A DNA stretch of 64,000 nucleotides from Novosphingobium sp. Its GTDB lineage: Bacteria > Pseudomonadota > Alphaproteobacteria > Sphingomonadales > Sphingomonadaceae. Below the pieces are notes generated by a model that worked only from the letters and a program-made list of their open reading frames with translations, searched no databases and was not told the origin of the DNA. The stretch spans positions 62,001 to 126,000 of the forward strand of contig NZ_JAUYNB010000008.1 in NCBI RefSeq assembly GCF_030699305.1, in the 5' to 3' direction. Below, piece after piece: positions 38,149 to 48,728 of this stretch. A program made the position numbers and the translations under genes. Positions within the stretch are counted from its first letter, which is position 1. Every line of letters begins with the position of its first letter.

Positions 38149-38907
38149 TTATTCGCTGGCGGAGCCGCCTGCTGCCACCACGATCGCCAGGAAACTCTCG
38201 GCCGTCAGGCTCGCCCCGCCGACCAGTGCCCCGCCGACCTCGTCCGCGCTCAGCAGTTCGACCGCATTGCCTGCATTGACCGAGCCGCCATAGAGGATCT
38301 GCACGCCCGCGCCGTCCTCGCCGTAGATTGCGATCAGGCGCGCGCGAATCGCACGGTGCATGGCGCTGACATCATCGACCGAGGGCACACGCCCCGTGCC
38401 GATTGCCCAGACCGGTTCATACGCCACGGTGACTTTTGCGGCGATGTCCGCGCCTGTCGGCAGCGATCCCTGCAGCTGGGCGCAGACCACGGTTTCGGCC
38501 TGCCCGGCGTCGCGCTCTGCCTCAGTCTCACCGACACATACGATGACTTCCAGACCGGCATCGAGCGCGGCCTGGGCCTTGGCCAGCACGACCGCATCGG
38601 TTTCACCGTGCATCGCGCGGCGTTCGCTGTGCCCGACAATGGTAAAGGTCGCCCCGGCATCCTTCAGCATCGCGGCAGAGATATCGCCGGTATAGGCGCC
38701 TGCGGCCTGAACATGGCAATCCTGCCCGCCGACGGTTATTTCCTGCACCGCTTCGGCGAGCGGATTGACCAGCGTGAACGGCGGCGCGATCGCCACCTGC
38801 ACCCCGGAAGCACGCGCTGCGCCGCGATCGATCGCCCTGGCTTCAGCCAATAACGCGCGCGTTCCGTTCATTTTCCAGTTACCGACGATGTAAGGGCGGT
38901 TCGCCAT
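38149..38907 (-). CDS. tpiA: Triosephosphate isomerase
   Basis: YIVGNWKMNG; VGHSERR; YEPVWAIGTG; YGGSVNAGNA. Confidence 0.97.
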   Translation of the reverse strand: MANRPYIVGNWKMNGTRALLAEARAIDRGAARASGVQVAIAPPFTLVNPLAEAVQEITVGGQDCHVQAAGAYTGDISAAMLKDAGATFTIVGHSERRAMHGETDAVVLAKAQAALDAGLEVIVCVGETEAERDAGQAETVVCAQLQGSLPTGADIAAKVTVAYEPVWAIGTGRVPSVDDVSAMHRAIRARLIAIYGEDGAGVQILYGGSVNAGNAVELLSADEVGGALVGGASLTAESFLAIVVAAGGSASE

Positions 38908-39160
38908 GAAGTGTCCCTGTTCTATCTATACTTCTGCCGCCAAAGTGTCGGTGGCGGTCATTTGTTCCAGCGCCTAAGCAAGCTTCGGGACGCTTGTCAA
39001 AGCCCGCAAGGATGCGGAACATGGCATTGCTGTGACAGGTTCGGCAATCGGGGGTAGCTGGTCCTGCGCCATTGCGGGAAGTGCGTTTGACGCTTAAAGC
39101 GGCCATGAAACTGCCGGTTTGCGGGCGCGATTCCGGCCATAAGGGTTTGACGACAAACAC

Positions 39161-41098
39161 ATGATTCAGTTCATTCGCAGCATGTTCTCATCAAAGCTGG
39201 GTGCCTTTCTGGCGCTTGGCTTTGTTGCCCTGATTGCCTTGGCATTCGCAGGCGGGGATATTTCTTCGACGGGTTCGTTCGGCGGCAATACCGGCGGCGA
39301 CCGGGTGGCGACCGTGGGCAAGGGCCGGATCGATTCTGCCGAACTGGAACAGGCCAGCGCACGCGCTGTGGATAATCTGCGCGATCAGGACCCGACTCTG
39401 TCGATGGCCAGCTTCGTCAATCAGGACGGCGTCACCCGCGTGCTCGATAACCTGATCGACATGACCGCGATCCGTGCCTTTGGCGAAGCCCATGGCATTC
39501 ACATTTCAAACCGGCTGGTCGACAGCGAAATTGCCAAGATCCCGGACGCGCGCGGGATTGACGGGAAAGTCAGCGATGCCAGCTACCGGGCGTTTCTGGC
39601 TCAGCGCCGGTTGACCGATGCGCAGTTGCGCAGCCAGATCGCGCAAAGCCTGATGGCCCGGCAACTGATCGGCGGGACCGAACTGGGCGTGGCCGTCCCC
39701 AATGAACTGGCGGTGCGTTATGCCGCCGTGATCACCGAACGCCGGACCGGCCAGATCGCGCTGCTGCCGTCCGCCGCGTTCGCACCGAAGACCGCACCGG
39801 CCGACGCCGATCTGGCTGCGTGGTACAAGACCAACCAGAAGGACTATGTCCGCCCGGAAAGCCGCGTGCTGCGTTATGCGGTGTTCGATGACAAGGCGCT
39901 GCGCACCGTGCCGGCCCCGACCGAGGCGGAAATCGCCGCGCGATATAACGCCAGCAAGGCGCAATACGCCGCTTCCGAATCGCGCCAGATCGTGCAGCTG
40001 GTGCTTCCCACCGATGCTGCGGCCAAAGCGATCATGACCGAAATCAGCACCGGCAAATCGCTTGAAGCCGCTGCCACGGCCAAAGGGCTGTCGGTGGCGC
40101 AGCTGGGCCTGATCGGACGCGAAAAGCTCTCCGGCCAGACCAACGCCGCTGTCGCCGATGCCGCTTTCGCAGCGGCCAAAGGCAAGGTGATCGGCCCGCT
40201 CAAGACCCCGCTGGGCTTTGCCCTGCTGCGGGTCGACGGGATCGACGGCAAGCCCGCGCGGACGCTTGAACAAGCGCGCGGCGAACTTGTTACCGTGCTG
40301 ACCGCTGAAAAGCGCCGGGCCGCGCTGACCGATTTCTCCGCCTCGATCGAAGACCAGTTCGACAACGGCGGGTCGCTGACCGATGTCGCCAGGGAACTGG
40401 GCCTGACGCTTTCCTCAACCACGCCGCTGACGGCAGACGGTGCGGTGCTGGGCAAGCCCGGCGAAACCGCTCCGGCAGCGCTGGCGCCGGTCGTGCAGAC
40501 CGCGTTCGCGATGGAATCGGAAGGCCAGCCGCAACTGGCCGAAGTGGAAGCGGGCAAGACGTTCGTGATCTTCGATGTCGAACGGATCAACGCGTCCAGC
40601 GCCCCGCCGCTGGCCGAAGTGAAGCCGCTGGTCATTGCCGAATACCAGCTCGCCAAGGGCGCCATTGCGGCCCGCGATGCGGCCAAGAAGCTGGAAGCCG
40701 CGCTGAAAAAGGGCGGTGATCTGACGGCTGCGATGGCCCAGCTCGGCGTGCCGCTGCCCCCGGTCGACAAGGTCGATCTGGAGCGGGAACGGTTGCAGGC
40801 AATGGGTGAACAGACCCCGCCGCCGCTGGCCTTGCTGTTTGCGACCGCCAAGGGTTCGGTCAAGCTGATGGCCGCGCCGCGCAATCGCGGGTGGTATGTG
40901 GTCAAGGTCACCGACGTGATCCCCGGCAAGGTCGATCCGGCCGATCCGCGCCTGCCGGAGTTCCGCCAGACGTTCCAGCAGATCACCGGTCAGGAATACT
41001 CCGCCCAGCTGGTTGCCGCGATGCGCAAGGACGTGGGCGTGAAGCGCAACGAAGCGGCCATCACCGCCGCCGCAAACCGCCTCAAGGGCGGGAACTGA
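39161..41098 (+). CDS. Membrane-anchored SurA N-domain/peptidylprolyl isomerase (PpiD-like)
   Basis: N-terminal TM MIQFIRSMFSSKLGAFLALGFVALIALAFAGGD; PpiD-like length and layout. Confidence 0.85.
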   Translation: MIQFIRSMFSSKLGAFLALGFVALIALAFAGGDISSTGSFGGNTGGDRVATVGKGRIDSAELEQASARAVDNLRDQDPTLSMASFVNQDGVTRVLDNLIDMTAIRAFGEAHGIHISNRLVDSEIAKIPDARGIDGKVSDASYRAFLAQRRLTDAQLRSQIAQSLMARQLIGGTELGVAVPNELAVRYAAVITERRTGQIALLPSAAFAPKTAPADADLAAWYKTNQKDYVRPESRVLRYAVFDDKALRTVPAPTEAEIAARYNASKAQYAASESRQIVQLVLPTDAAAKAIMTEISTGKSLEAAATAKGLSVAQLGLIGREKLSGQTNAAVADAAFAAAKGKVIGPLKTPLGFALLRVDGIDGKPARTLEQARGELVTVLTAEKRRAALTDFSASIEDQFDNGGSLTDVARELGLTLSSTTPLTADGAVLGKPGETAPAALAPVVQTAFAMESEGQPQLAEVEAGKTFVIFDVERINASSAPPLAEVKPLVIAEYQLAKGAIAARDAAKKLEAALKKGGDLTAAMAQLGVPLPPVDKVDLERERLQAMGEQTPPPLALLFATAKGSVKLMAAPRNRGWYVVKVTDVIPGKVDPADPRLPEFRQTFQQITGQEYSAQLVAAMRKDVGVKRNEAAITAAANRLKGGN

Positions 41099-41111
41099 TC
41101 CGGGATCGGCA

Positions 41112-42629
41112 ATGTCCGCAGCGCGGCCTGAAAACTGGGATGCAGCTGCCGCTGCGCTGGCTGCCGGTCGCCCGGCGCTGGTCTGGCGGCAACTGATCGC
41201 CGATACCGAAACCCCGGTTGGCGCGGCGGTCAAGCTGATCGAGGATGGACGCGGCGATTTCCTGCTCGAAAGCGTCGAAGGCGGCGAAGTGCGCGGGCGC
41301 TTCAGCTTGCTGGGGCTGGACCCGGACCTGGTGTTCCGGGCGACCGGCGCGGCCTGCGAAATCAATCCGGACTGGCGCACCGACCGCAGCGCCTTCACCG
41401 CCCTGCCCGGTGACAGCCTGAGCGAACTGCGCGCGCTGGTCGCCGCCTGCCGGATCGACGTTCCGGCGGCGCTGCCACCCGTGCTGGCCTGCCTCGTCGG
41501 GTATTTTGGTTATGAAACCTATGGGCTGGTGGAAAAGCTGCCACGTCCGGCGGAAAATCCGCTGGAACTGCCGGACATGCTGTTTGTTCGCCCGGCGCTG
41601 ATCCTGGTGTTCGACCGGCTCAGCGACGCGCTCTATTGCGTCGCGCCGGTCTGGCCCGCAGCCGGAACGCCGCAGCACCGGCTGGAAGCCGCGCAGGACC
41701 GGATCGACTCCGCACTGCGCCGGCTCGCGCAGGCTGCGCCAATGGTAACCAGCGATGCCGCCCTGCCCGAACCGGCGCTGGTCCCGACCATGGCGCCCGG
41801 CCAGTATGCCGCGATGGTGGCCCGCGCGCAGGACTATATCGAGGCGGGCGACATCTTCCAGGTCGTGCTGGCGCAGCGCTTTACCTGCCCGTTCACCCTG
41901 CCGCCGCTGGCGCTGTATCGCGCGCTGCGCCGGGTCAATCCTTCACCGTTCCTCTATTTCCTCGACCTGCCGGGTTTCGCGCTGACGGGCTCGAGTCCGG
42001 AAATCCTGGTCCGCGTGCGCGACGGCGAGGTCACCATCCGGCCGATTGCCGGAACCCGCCCGCGCGGCAAGACGGCGGAAGAGGACAAGGCCAACGAAAT
42101 CAGTCTGCTGGCCGATCCCAAGGAACGCGCCGAACATCTGATGCTGCTCGACCTGGGCCGCAACGATGTCGGCCGCGTGGCCAGGGCCGGATCGGTCCGC
42201 GTGACCGACAGCTACACGATTGAGCGTTACAGCCACGTCATGCACATCGTGTCCAACGTGGTCGGCCAGCTCGACAGCGATCAGCACGATGCCATCGATG
42301 CCGTGTTCGCAGGCTTTCCCGCCGGGACGGTCAGCGGCGCGCCCAAAGTCCGCGCGTGCGAGATCATCGCCGAACTCGAACCGGAAACGCGCGGGGCCTA
42401 TGCGGGCGGGGTTGGCTATTTCGGGCCGGACGGCAACCTCGACAGCTGCATCGTCCTGCGCACCGGGGTGATCAAGGATGGGCTGCTGCACGTGCAGGCG
42501 GGCGCGGGAATCGTGGCGGACAGCGACCCGGCCTATGAACAGCGCGAATGCGAAGCCAAGGCCAGCGCGCTGATCGCGGCCGCGCGGGAAGCGGTAAAGG
42601 TGGCCAGTCAGGCCGGTTTCGGGCAATAG
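41112..42629 (+). CDS. trpE: Anthranilate synthase component I
   Basis: GSSPEILVRV, IRPIAGTRPRGKT, LLDLGRNDVGRV, FPAGTVSGAPKVRA. Confidence 0.97.
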   Translation: MSAARPENWDAAAAALAAGRPALVWRQLIADTETPVGAAVKLIEDGRGDFLLESVEGGEVRGRFSLLGLDPDLVFRATGAACEINPDWRTDRSAFTALPGDSLSELRALVAACRIDVPAALPPVLACLVGYFGYETYGLVEKLPRPAENPLELPDMLFVRPALILVFDRLSDALYCVAPVWPAAGTPQHRLEAAQDRIDSALRRLAQAAPMVTSDAALPEPALVPTMAPGQYAAMVARAQDYIEAGDIFQVVLAQRFTCPFTLPPLALYRALRRVNPSPFLYFLDLPGFALTGSSPEILVRVRDGEVTIRPIAGTRPRGKTAEEDKANEISLLADPKERAEHLMLLDLGRNDVGRVARAGSVRVTDSYTIERYSHVMHIVSNVVGQLDSDQHDAIDAVFAGFPAGTVSGAPKVRACEIIAELEPETRGAYAGGVGYFGPDGNLDSCIVLRTGVIKDGLLHVQAGAGIVADSDPAYEQRECEAKASALIAAAREAVKVASQAGFGQ

Positions 42630-42636
42630 GCATTCC

Positions 42637-43221
42637 ATGATCCTGGTCATCGACAATTACGACAGCTTCACCTGGAACCTGGTCCATTACCTGATGGAAC
42701 TGGGGGCCAAGGTTGAGGTTGTGCGCAACGATGCCATGACCGCGCAGCAGGCGATTGACACGGGCGCGCAGGGCTTTCTGCTCTCGCCGGGGCCATGCAC
42801 CCCGAACGAAGCCGGGATCAGCCTGGACCTCGTCGGGGCCTGCGCTGCTGCGGGCAAGCCGCTGCTGGGGGTGTGCCTGGGACACCAGTCGATCGGGCAA
42901 TACTTTGGCGGCAAGGTCGTGCGCGGCGGGCTGATGCACGGCAAGGTTTCGCCGGTCAGCCACGACGGCACGGGCCTGTTCCGCGGCCTCCCCTCGCCCT
43001 TCATGGCCACCCGCTATCACTCGCTGATCGTGCAGGATATTCCCGGCAGCCTGATCGTCAACGCCACCAGCGATGATGAACACGTGATGGGGTTCCGCCA
43101 CCGCGATCTGCCGATCCACGGCGTCCAGTTCCACCCGGAAAGCATCGCGACCGAACATGGCCACGCCATGCTGGCCAATTTCCTGGCCGTCTGCGGGATC
43201 GCGGCGCGCGAGCTGGCATGA
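42637..43221 (+). CDS. trpG: Anthranilate synthase component II (glutamine amidotransferase)
   Basis: MILVIDNYDSFTWNLVHYL; LLGVCLGHQSI; GVQFHPESIATEHG. Confidence 0.96.
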   Translation: MILVIDNYDSFTWNLVHYLMELGAKVEVVRNDAMTAQQAIDTGAQGFLLSPGPCTPNEAGISLDLVGACAAAGKPLLGVCLGHQSIGQYFGGKVVRGGLMHGKVSPVSHDGTGLFRGLPSPFMATRYHSLIVQDIPGSLIVNATSDDEHVMGFRHRDLPIHGVQFHPESIATEHGHAMLANFLAVCGIAARELA

Positions 43222-44183
43222 CACTCTCGCTTGACATGGCCGAGGCGCTGTTCGGGCGAATGCTCGATGGCGGGATGGCCGACGATGAGATCGCCGCCAC
43301 CCTGATCGAACTGGCCGACCGGGGCGAAACCGCCGCCGAAGTCGCCGGGCTGGTCCGGGCGATGCGCGCCCGGATGAAGCGGATTGCCGCGCCCGCCGGC
43401 GCGATTGACGTCTGCGGCACCGGCGGTGACGGCCAGCACAGCCTGAATGTATCGACCGCCGTGGCGCTGGTCGTCGCGGCCTGCGGCGTGCCGGTGGCGA
43501 AGCACGGCAACCGCGCGGCGTCCAGTCAGGCAGGCGGCGCGGACACGCTGGAGGCGCTGGGCCTCAACCTCGCCCGTGCGTCGGAGATGGCCGAGCAGAC
43601 CCTGCCGGATCTGGGCATTGCGTTCCTGTTCGCGCAGGCCCACCACCCCGCGCTGGCCCGCGTCGGCCCGATCCGCAAGGCGCTGGGGCGGCGCACGATC
43701 TTCAACTTGTGCGGGCCGCTGGCCAATCCGGCCGGTGTCACCCGCCAGCTGGTCGGCGTCGCGCATCCGGCGCTGATCGCGCTCTACCGCGACACCATGC
43801 AACTGCTGGGCACCGAAGCGGCGCTGATCGTATCCGGGGCCGAGGGGCTGGACGAGCTTTCCATCGCCGGAACCAGCTACATGGCCGCGATCGGCCTGAC
43901 CGGCATCGGGGCCGAGATCACCCCGGACAACGCCGGGCTCGCGCCGCACCCGCTCGACGCGCTGCGCGGCGGGGATGCGGCGTTCAACGCCGCTGCGCTG
44001 CGCCAGTTGCTGCTGGGCGAGCCGGGTGCCTACCGCGATGCCGTTCTGCTCAATTCAGCCGCTGCCCTGCTGGTGGCGGGCGAGGCTGAGGATTGGCTTG
44101 AAGGCGTCGAGGAAGCCGCCGAAGCGATTGACAAGGGGCTGGCCAAGGGCCTGCTCGACTGCTGGATTGATACGGTTCGCTAA
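43218..44183 (+). CDS. trpD: Anthranilate phosphoribosyltransferase
   Basis: DVCGTGGDGQHSLNVSTAVALV; KHGNRAASSQAGGADTLEALG. Confidence 0.97.
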   Translation: MTLSLDMAEALFGRMLDGGMADDEIAATLIELADRGETAAEVAGLVRAMRARMKRIAAPAGAIDVCGTGGDGQHSLNVSTAVALVVAACGVPVAKHGNRAASSQAGGADTLEALGLNLARASEMAEQTLPDLGIAFLFAQAHHPALARVGPIRKALGRRTIFNLCGPLANPAGVTRQLVGVAHPALIALYRDTMQLLGTEAALIVSGAEGLDELSIAGTSYMAAIGLTGIGAEITPDNAGLAPHPLDALRGGDAAFNAAALRQLLLGEPGAYRDAVLLNSAAALLVAGEAEDWLEGVEEAAEAIDKGLAKGLLDCWIDTVR

Positions 44184-44204
44184 GGCCGCGCGCCCCGGAC
44201 CGCG

Positions 44205-45002
44205 ATGGGATCACCAATGGACAAGCTGACCGAAATCTGCACCACCAAGCGCGCGGAAGTCGCCGCCCGCAAGCCGCTGGCGAGCCTGGCCGATCTGGCC
44301 GCCCGCGCCGCGACGCAGACCGCGCCGCGCGGCTTTCGCGCCGCGCTGGAGGCAAAGGCCGCCGATGGTTTCGCCCTGATTGCCGAGATCAAGAAGGCCA
44401 GCCCGTCGAAGGGGCTGATCCGCCCGGATTTTCATCCCGCCGATCATGCCCGCGCCTATCAGGCCGGCGGCGCGGCGTGTCTTTCAGTGCTGACCGACGC
44501 GCCCTATTTCCAGGGGCATGAGGATTACCTGATCGCCGCCCGCGCGGCCTGCGATCTGCCGGTCCTGCGCAAGGATTTCATGGTCGACACCTGGCAAGTC
44601 GCCGAAGCGCGCGCGATTGGCGCCGACGCGATCCTGATCATCGTCGCCGCGCTGGACGACGGCGAGATGGCCGAGATCGAGGCCGCCGCGCTGGAGCTCG
44701 GCATGGACGTGCTGGTCGAAGTCCACAATGCGGACGAGATGGAGCGCGCAGCGCGGCTCCGGTCGCGCCTGATCGGGGTCAACAACCGCGACCTGAAGCG
44801 GTTCGTGACCGATATCGGCACGACCGAACGGCTCGCCCCGCTGGCTCCGGAAGGGACGCTGCTGGTCAGCGAAAGCGGCCTCGGCGGCCATGCCGACCTG
44901 CTCCGCCTGTCCCGCTGCGGCGTGCGCACGTTCCTGGTCGGCGAAAGCCTGATGCGTCAGGACGATGTCGCCGCTGCAACCCGGGCGCTGCTGCATGGCT
45001 GA
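44205..45002 (+). CDS. trpC: Indole-3-glycerol-phosphate synthase
   Basis: [41 protein letters not shown]. Confidence 0.97.
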   Translation: MGSPMDKLTEICTTKRAEVAARKPLASLADLAARAATQTAPRGFRAALEAKAADGFALIAEIKKASPSKGLIRPDFHPADHARAYQAGGAACLSVLTDAPYFQGHEDYLIAARAACDLPVLRKDFMVDTWQVAEARAIGADAILIIVAALDDGEMAEIEAAALELGMDVLVEVHNADEMERAARLRSRLIGVNNRDLKRFVTDIGTTERLAPLAPEGTLLVSESGLGGHADLLRLSRCGVRTFLVGESLMRQDDVAAATRALLHG

Positions 45003-45468
45003 TCTGACCCACCTCGACGCGGACGGACACGCCCGGATGGTCGATGTCGGCGGCAAGGCGGCGACCGCGCGCGTGGCCGTGGCTACGGGCCGGATCACGA
45101 TGAGCGCCGCCGCCCTCACCGCGATCCGCGACGGCACCGTGCCCAAGGGCGATGTCCTCGCCGCCGCGCGGATCGCCGGGATCATGGCCGCGAAGAAAAC
45201 CGCCGACCTGATCCCGCTGTGCCATCCGCTGGCGCTCGATGCCGTGACGGTCAATTTCGAGATCGAAGCCGCAGCGATGCGCGTCACCGCCACCGCCAGC
45301 CTGACCGGCAAGACCGGCGTCGAAATGGAAGCCCTGACCGCCGCCAGCGTCGCGCTGCTGACGGTCTATGACATGGCCAAGGCGGTCGACAAGGGCATGG
45401 TGATCGAGGGCGTCCGCCTGATCGAAAAGCGCGGCGGCAAGTCGGGCGACTGGTTCGCTCCTGCCTGA
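44995..45468 (+). CDS. moaC: Cyclic pyranopterin monophosphate synthase
   Basis: [53 protein letters not shown]. Confidence 0.96.
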   Translation: MADLTHLDADGHARMVDVGGKAATARVAVATGRITMSAAALTAIRDGTVPKGDVLAAARIAGIMAAKKTADLIPLCHPLALDAVTVNFEIEAAAMRVTATASLTGKTGVEMEALTAASVALLTVYDMAKAVDKGMVIEGVRLIEKRGGKSGDWFAPA

Positions 45469-45562
45469 TTGCGCAAGGGCGGTTGCTGCGGTGGAACAAA
45501 ATGCGATCAATTGCCCCCAAAATGGCGGAATTGCTTGACGCACGAATCGAAGTTGCTTAATT

Positions 45563-45577
45563 GTTCCGCATTCGTTC
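45563..45577 (+). promoter_or_regulatory. LexA box 1 (GTTC-N7-GTTC)
   Basis: GTTCCGCATTCGTTC upstream of lexA; matches the alphaproteobacterial LexA box. Confidence 0.85.
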
Positions 45578-45580
45578 ACT

Positions 45581-45595
45581 GAACGGTGCAGGAAC
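45581..45595 (-). promoter_or_regulatory. LexA box 2, inverted (GAAC-N7-GAAC)
   Basis: GAACGGTGCAGGAAC, 3 nt after box 1. Confidence 0.75.
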
Positions 45596-45638
45596 ATTTC
45601 CGTTCCCCGCGCATCGTTTGCAAAGGAGTGATGCGCGC

Positions 45639-46328
45639 ATGCTGACCCGCAAGCAGCACGAGTTGATCCGCTTCATCCAGGTCCGCCTGGAAGAGACCGG
45701 CGTCTCCCCCTCGTTTGAGGAAATGAAAGAGGCGCTGGACCTCAAGTCGAAGTCGGGCGTGCACCGCCTGATCTCTGCGCTGGAAGAACGCGGGTTCATC
45801 CGCCGCCTGCCCAACCGGGCGCGCGCGCTGGAAGTGCTGCGCCAGCCCGAAGATGTCGGGACCAAGCCCGCGCCGCGAGCCGCCAACGTCAACAGCGCCG
45901 CCGCCGTGGTCCGCCCGCCAGAGGCAAAGCCTGCTCCGGCCAACGACGTGATCGAGATCCCGCTGCACGGCCGCATCGCCGCCGGTGTCCCGATCGAGGC
46001 GATGGAAACCGCCGCGATGTTGCCGGTGCCTGCTGCACTGCTCGGCGCGGGTGAGCATTACGCGCTGGAAGTGTCGGGCGATTCGATGATCGAGGCCGGC
46101 ATTCTGGACGGCGATTATGCGCTGATCCGCCGCACCGACAGCGCCCGCGACGGCGAAATCGTCGTCGCGCTGGTGCGGGGTGAGGAAGCGACCCTGAAAT
46201 ACCTTCGGCGCGAAGGTGGCATGGTCCGGCTGGACCCTGCCAACGCAGCCTATGAACCGCAAATCTACAAGCCCGGCGAAGTGCTGGTGCAAGGCAAACT
46301 GGCCGGGCTGCTTCGCCGCTATCACTAG
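45639..46328 (+). CDS. lexA: LexA repressor
   Basis: [79 protein letters not shown]. Confidence 0.97.
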   Translation: MLTRKQHELIRFIQVRLEETGVSPSFEEMKEALDLKSKSGVHRLISALEERGFIRRLPNRARALEVLRQPEDVGTKPAPRAANVNSAAAVVRPPEAKPAPANDVIEIPLHGRIAAGVPIEAMETAAMLPVPAALLGAGEHYALEVSGDSMIEAGILDGDYALIRRTDSARDGEIVVALVRGEEATLKYLRREGGMVRLDPANAAYEPQIYKPGEVLVQGKLAGLLRRYH

Positions 46329-46357
46329 ACGCGGCGCTGCGTTCCGTCAGTTCGAAG

Positions 46358-46385
46358 CGCCCGCGGCCCCGACTGCGGGCGTTTT
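46358..46385 (+). terminator. Rho-independent terminator of lexA
   Basis: CGCCCGC...GCGGGCG followed by TTTT. Confidence 0.75.
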
Positions 46386-46421
46386 CGTATCCGGAACGTC
46401 ACCGGAATCAGCCGCCGCCAC

Positions 46422-48713
46422 TCACGGGGTGTAGAGCGGCACGGTTGTTGCCGGGGCCGGAGCAGGAGTTGGCGCTGGTTCCGCCGCCGTGGCTGCACCT
46501 GACGGCGGCGCGGGGCGCGGTCCGGCCCGAAACGCTGGCGGCGGGGCCCACCAGCCGTGTTGGCCCTGACTTTCAGCGACGGTCCGGACCGTGCGGGCGG
46601 ACAGGTCAATGGTCAGCCCGCCAGTTTGGTCGAGCATCCGCCGGTCAGCCTTCAACCAGCGGGGGCGGCAGCTGCGCGGCAGATAGCGGTCTGAAATGAC
46701 GATATCGGTTCGGTCGCAGGCGGCGGCCAGTTCACGTTCGGCGGCCATGTCCTTGCCGCGGGTCATCAGCAAGTCCCAGCTGCGCCCGCCCCGAACCAGA
46801 CGGATCGCGCAGAAATCGGGATTGCAGCGGGCACCGCGCCATTGGCTGAGGGCGCGCGTCTCGCCCGCCATGCCCGCCAGCTCGGTCAGGTTATCCTTCG
46901 CAAAGTCGCTGCGGGAATCGCGCAGCATCAACAGTTCTTCAGGCACTTCTCCGGTGATCCCGACATGGCGTCCGTCGCTGGAAATGAGCACATCGGGCGG
47001 CTGCAACGTGGTCAACAGCAGCGCGCCGAGACCGGCGGGGATCAGTCCGGCCAGCCGGATCCGGCCATGCCATAGCGCCAGCCACACCCCCCCGGCCACG
47101 AACAAAGCGAACGCCCCCTGCCCCATGCTGGGCATCCGGGTCACCGCGCCGGGCATTGCGGCTGTCCAGTGCGCCAGCCCCAACAGCGCCTCCAGCGATT
47201 TGCCGGTCAGCCACCAGAACGGCGCCCCTGCCCCGACCAGATCGAACAGCAACGCCAGCGCGATCAGCGGCATCGACAGGAACGTGGTGAGCGGGATTGC
47301 CACCACGTTGGCCAGCGCCCCGTAAACGCCCGACTGGTGAAAATGAAACAGCCCGATCGGCATCAGCGCCAGCTCGATCACCAGCCCGGTCAGCACCACC
47401 GCCGCCAGATTGCGCAAACCGCGTGCCCACCAGGGCTCCTCACGCGGGGCCATGAACGCCCGCATCCGGGCCGTGCCATGCAGCGCAATGATCGACGCAA
47501 CGGCGGCAAAGCTCATCTGAAAGCTGGGACCGATCAGCGCCTCTGGCCACAGCAGCAGCACTGCAAATGCCGCCGCCGCCAGCAGCCGCAGCGACAGCGG
47601 CTCGCGCCCCAGTGCCAGCGCGCCCAGCACCAGCACCGCGCCGATGCAACTGCGAATCGTCGGCACTTCGGCACCGGTCAGCAGGGTATAGCCAATCCCG
47701 GTCAGCGCCCCGGTCGCCGCCGCCACCAGCGGAATGCGCACCCGCAGCGCGAGCCAGCCCCACAGTCCCAGCAGCCGGCTGGCCAGAAAATACGCCGCCG
47801 CAATTATTGCGCTGACGTGCAGCCCGCTGATCGACAGCAGATGGGTCAGTCCGGAATGGCGCATCGCCTCGTCATCGGTCTCGGCAATGGCCCCCCGGTC
47901 GCCGCTCGCAAACGCGGCCGCGATCGTGCCGGGCGATCCGGCCAGGTTGCTGCGGACGTGCGCCGACAGGAACCGCTGTGACCGCCGCAGCGCGCTGTTC
48001 TGCTCGGCCGGAGTGGTCACGGTCACCTCGCCCAGCACACTGCCGGTCGCGGCCAGGCCAGAAAACCAGGCTGCCCGCGCAAAGTCGTATCCGCCCGGCA
48101 GCATCGGCGGAGCGGGCGGCATCAGCCGCGCGCGCAGCCGCACGCTCGCCCCTTCGGCAATCGCGGGATTGTCCTGCGCCAGTGGCAGGTTGACCCGCAC
48201 CCGGATCGCGCGTCCGTCCTCCGGGTTGCGCGTGGCCAGCAACAGCCGGACGCGGCCTTCGGCGGGCTGCTCGATCCGGTGGATCACTTTGGCGGCCAGC
48301 ACCGTCACCATCGGGCGGCTGATTGCGGGCGTTCCGACCACTGCGGATTTCCCCCAGACCAGCAGGCAACCCAGCGCCACCATCAGCGCCAGTGTCGCCA
48401 ATGCCTGCCGGAGATAGGGAAACCGCCCGTCCGGCCGCAGCGCCGCCAGTGCCCCCAGCGCCACCCCGCCGCAGGCGGCCAGCAGTCCCAGCCACTGCCA
48501 GTGATTGGCCAGCAAAAACCACGCGGCAATTCCAGCACCGAACGCCGCCACCAGCCACGGCGCGCGATCAAACCCGGCGCGTTCAAGGAATTGTTCAAGG
48601 CTCGCAAGGCCGCTTGCCAAGCTTGCGCGGTTGCGCCAAGGACTTTGCTGCAATGCAGCGCCGTCAGGCGGTTCGTTGCCCATGGGGACGGTTGACGGCG
48701 CGCTGCTGGCCAT
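46422..48713 (-). CDS. comEC: ComEC/Rec2 family competence/DNA-uptake protein
   Basis: [49 protein letters not shown]; multiple TM segments; start [10 protein letters not shown] at 48713. Confidence 0.92.
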   Translation of the reverse strand: MASSAPSTVPMGNEPPDGAALQQSPWRNRASLASGLASLEQFLERAGFDRAPWLVAAFGAGIAAWFLLANHWQWLGLLAACGGVALGALAALRPDGRFPYLRQALATLALMVALGCLLVWGKSAVVGTPAISRPMVTVLAAKVIHRIEQPAEGRVRLLLATRNPEDGRAIRVRVNLPLAQDNPAIAEGASVRLRARLMPPAPPMLPGGYDFARAAWFSGLAATGSVLGEVTVTTPAEQNSALRRSQRFLSAHVRSNLAGSPGTIAAAFASGDRGAIAETDDEAMRHSGLTHLLSISGLHVSAIIAAAYFLASRLLGLWGWLALRVRIPLVAAATGALTGIGYTLLTGAEVPTIRSCIGAVLVLGALALGREPLSLRLLAAAAFAVLLLWPEALIGPSFQMSFAAVASIIALHGTARMRAFMAPREEPWWARGLRNLAAVVLTGLVIELALMPIGLFHFHQSGVYGALANVVAIPLTTFLSMPLIALALLFDLVGAGAPFWWLTGKSLEALLGLAHWTAAMPGAVTRMPSMGQGAFALFVAGGVWLALWHGRIRLAGLIPAGLGALLLTTLQPPDVLISSDGRHVGITGEVPEELLMLRDSRSDFAKDNLTELAGMAGETRALSQWRGARCNPDFCAIRLVRGGRSWDLLMTRGKDMAAERELAAACDRTDIVISDRYLPRSCRPRWLKADRRMLDQTGGLTIDLSARTVRTVAESQGQHGWWAPPPAFRAGPRPAPPSGAATAAEPAPTPAPAPATTVPLYTP

Positions 48714-48728
48714 GCCCCAAATGACAGG

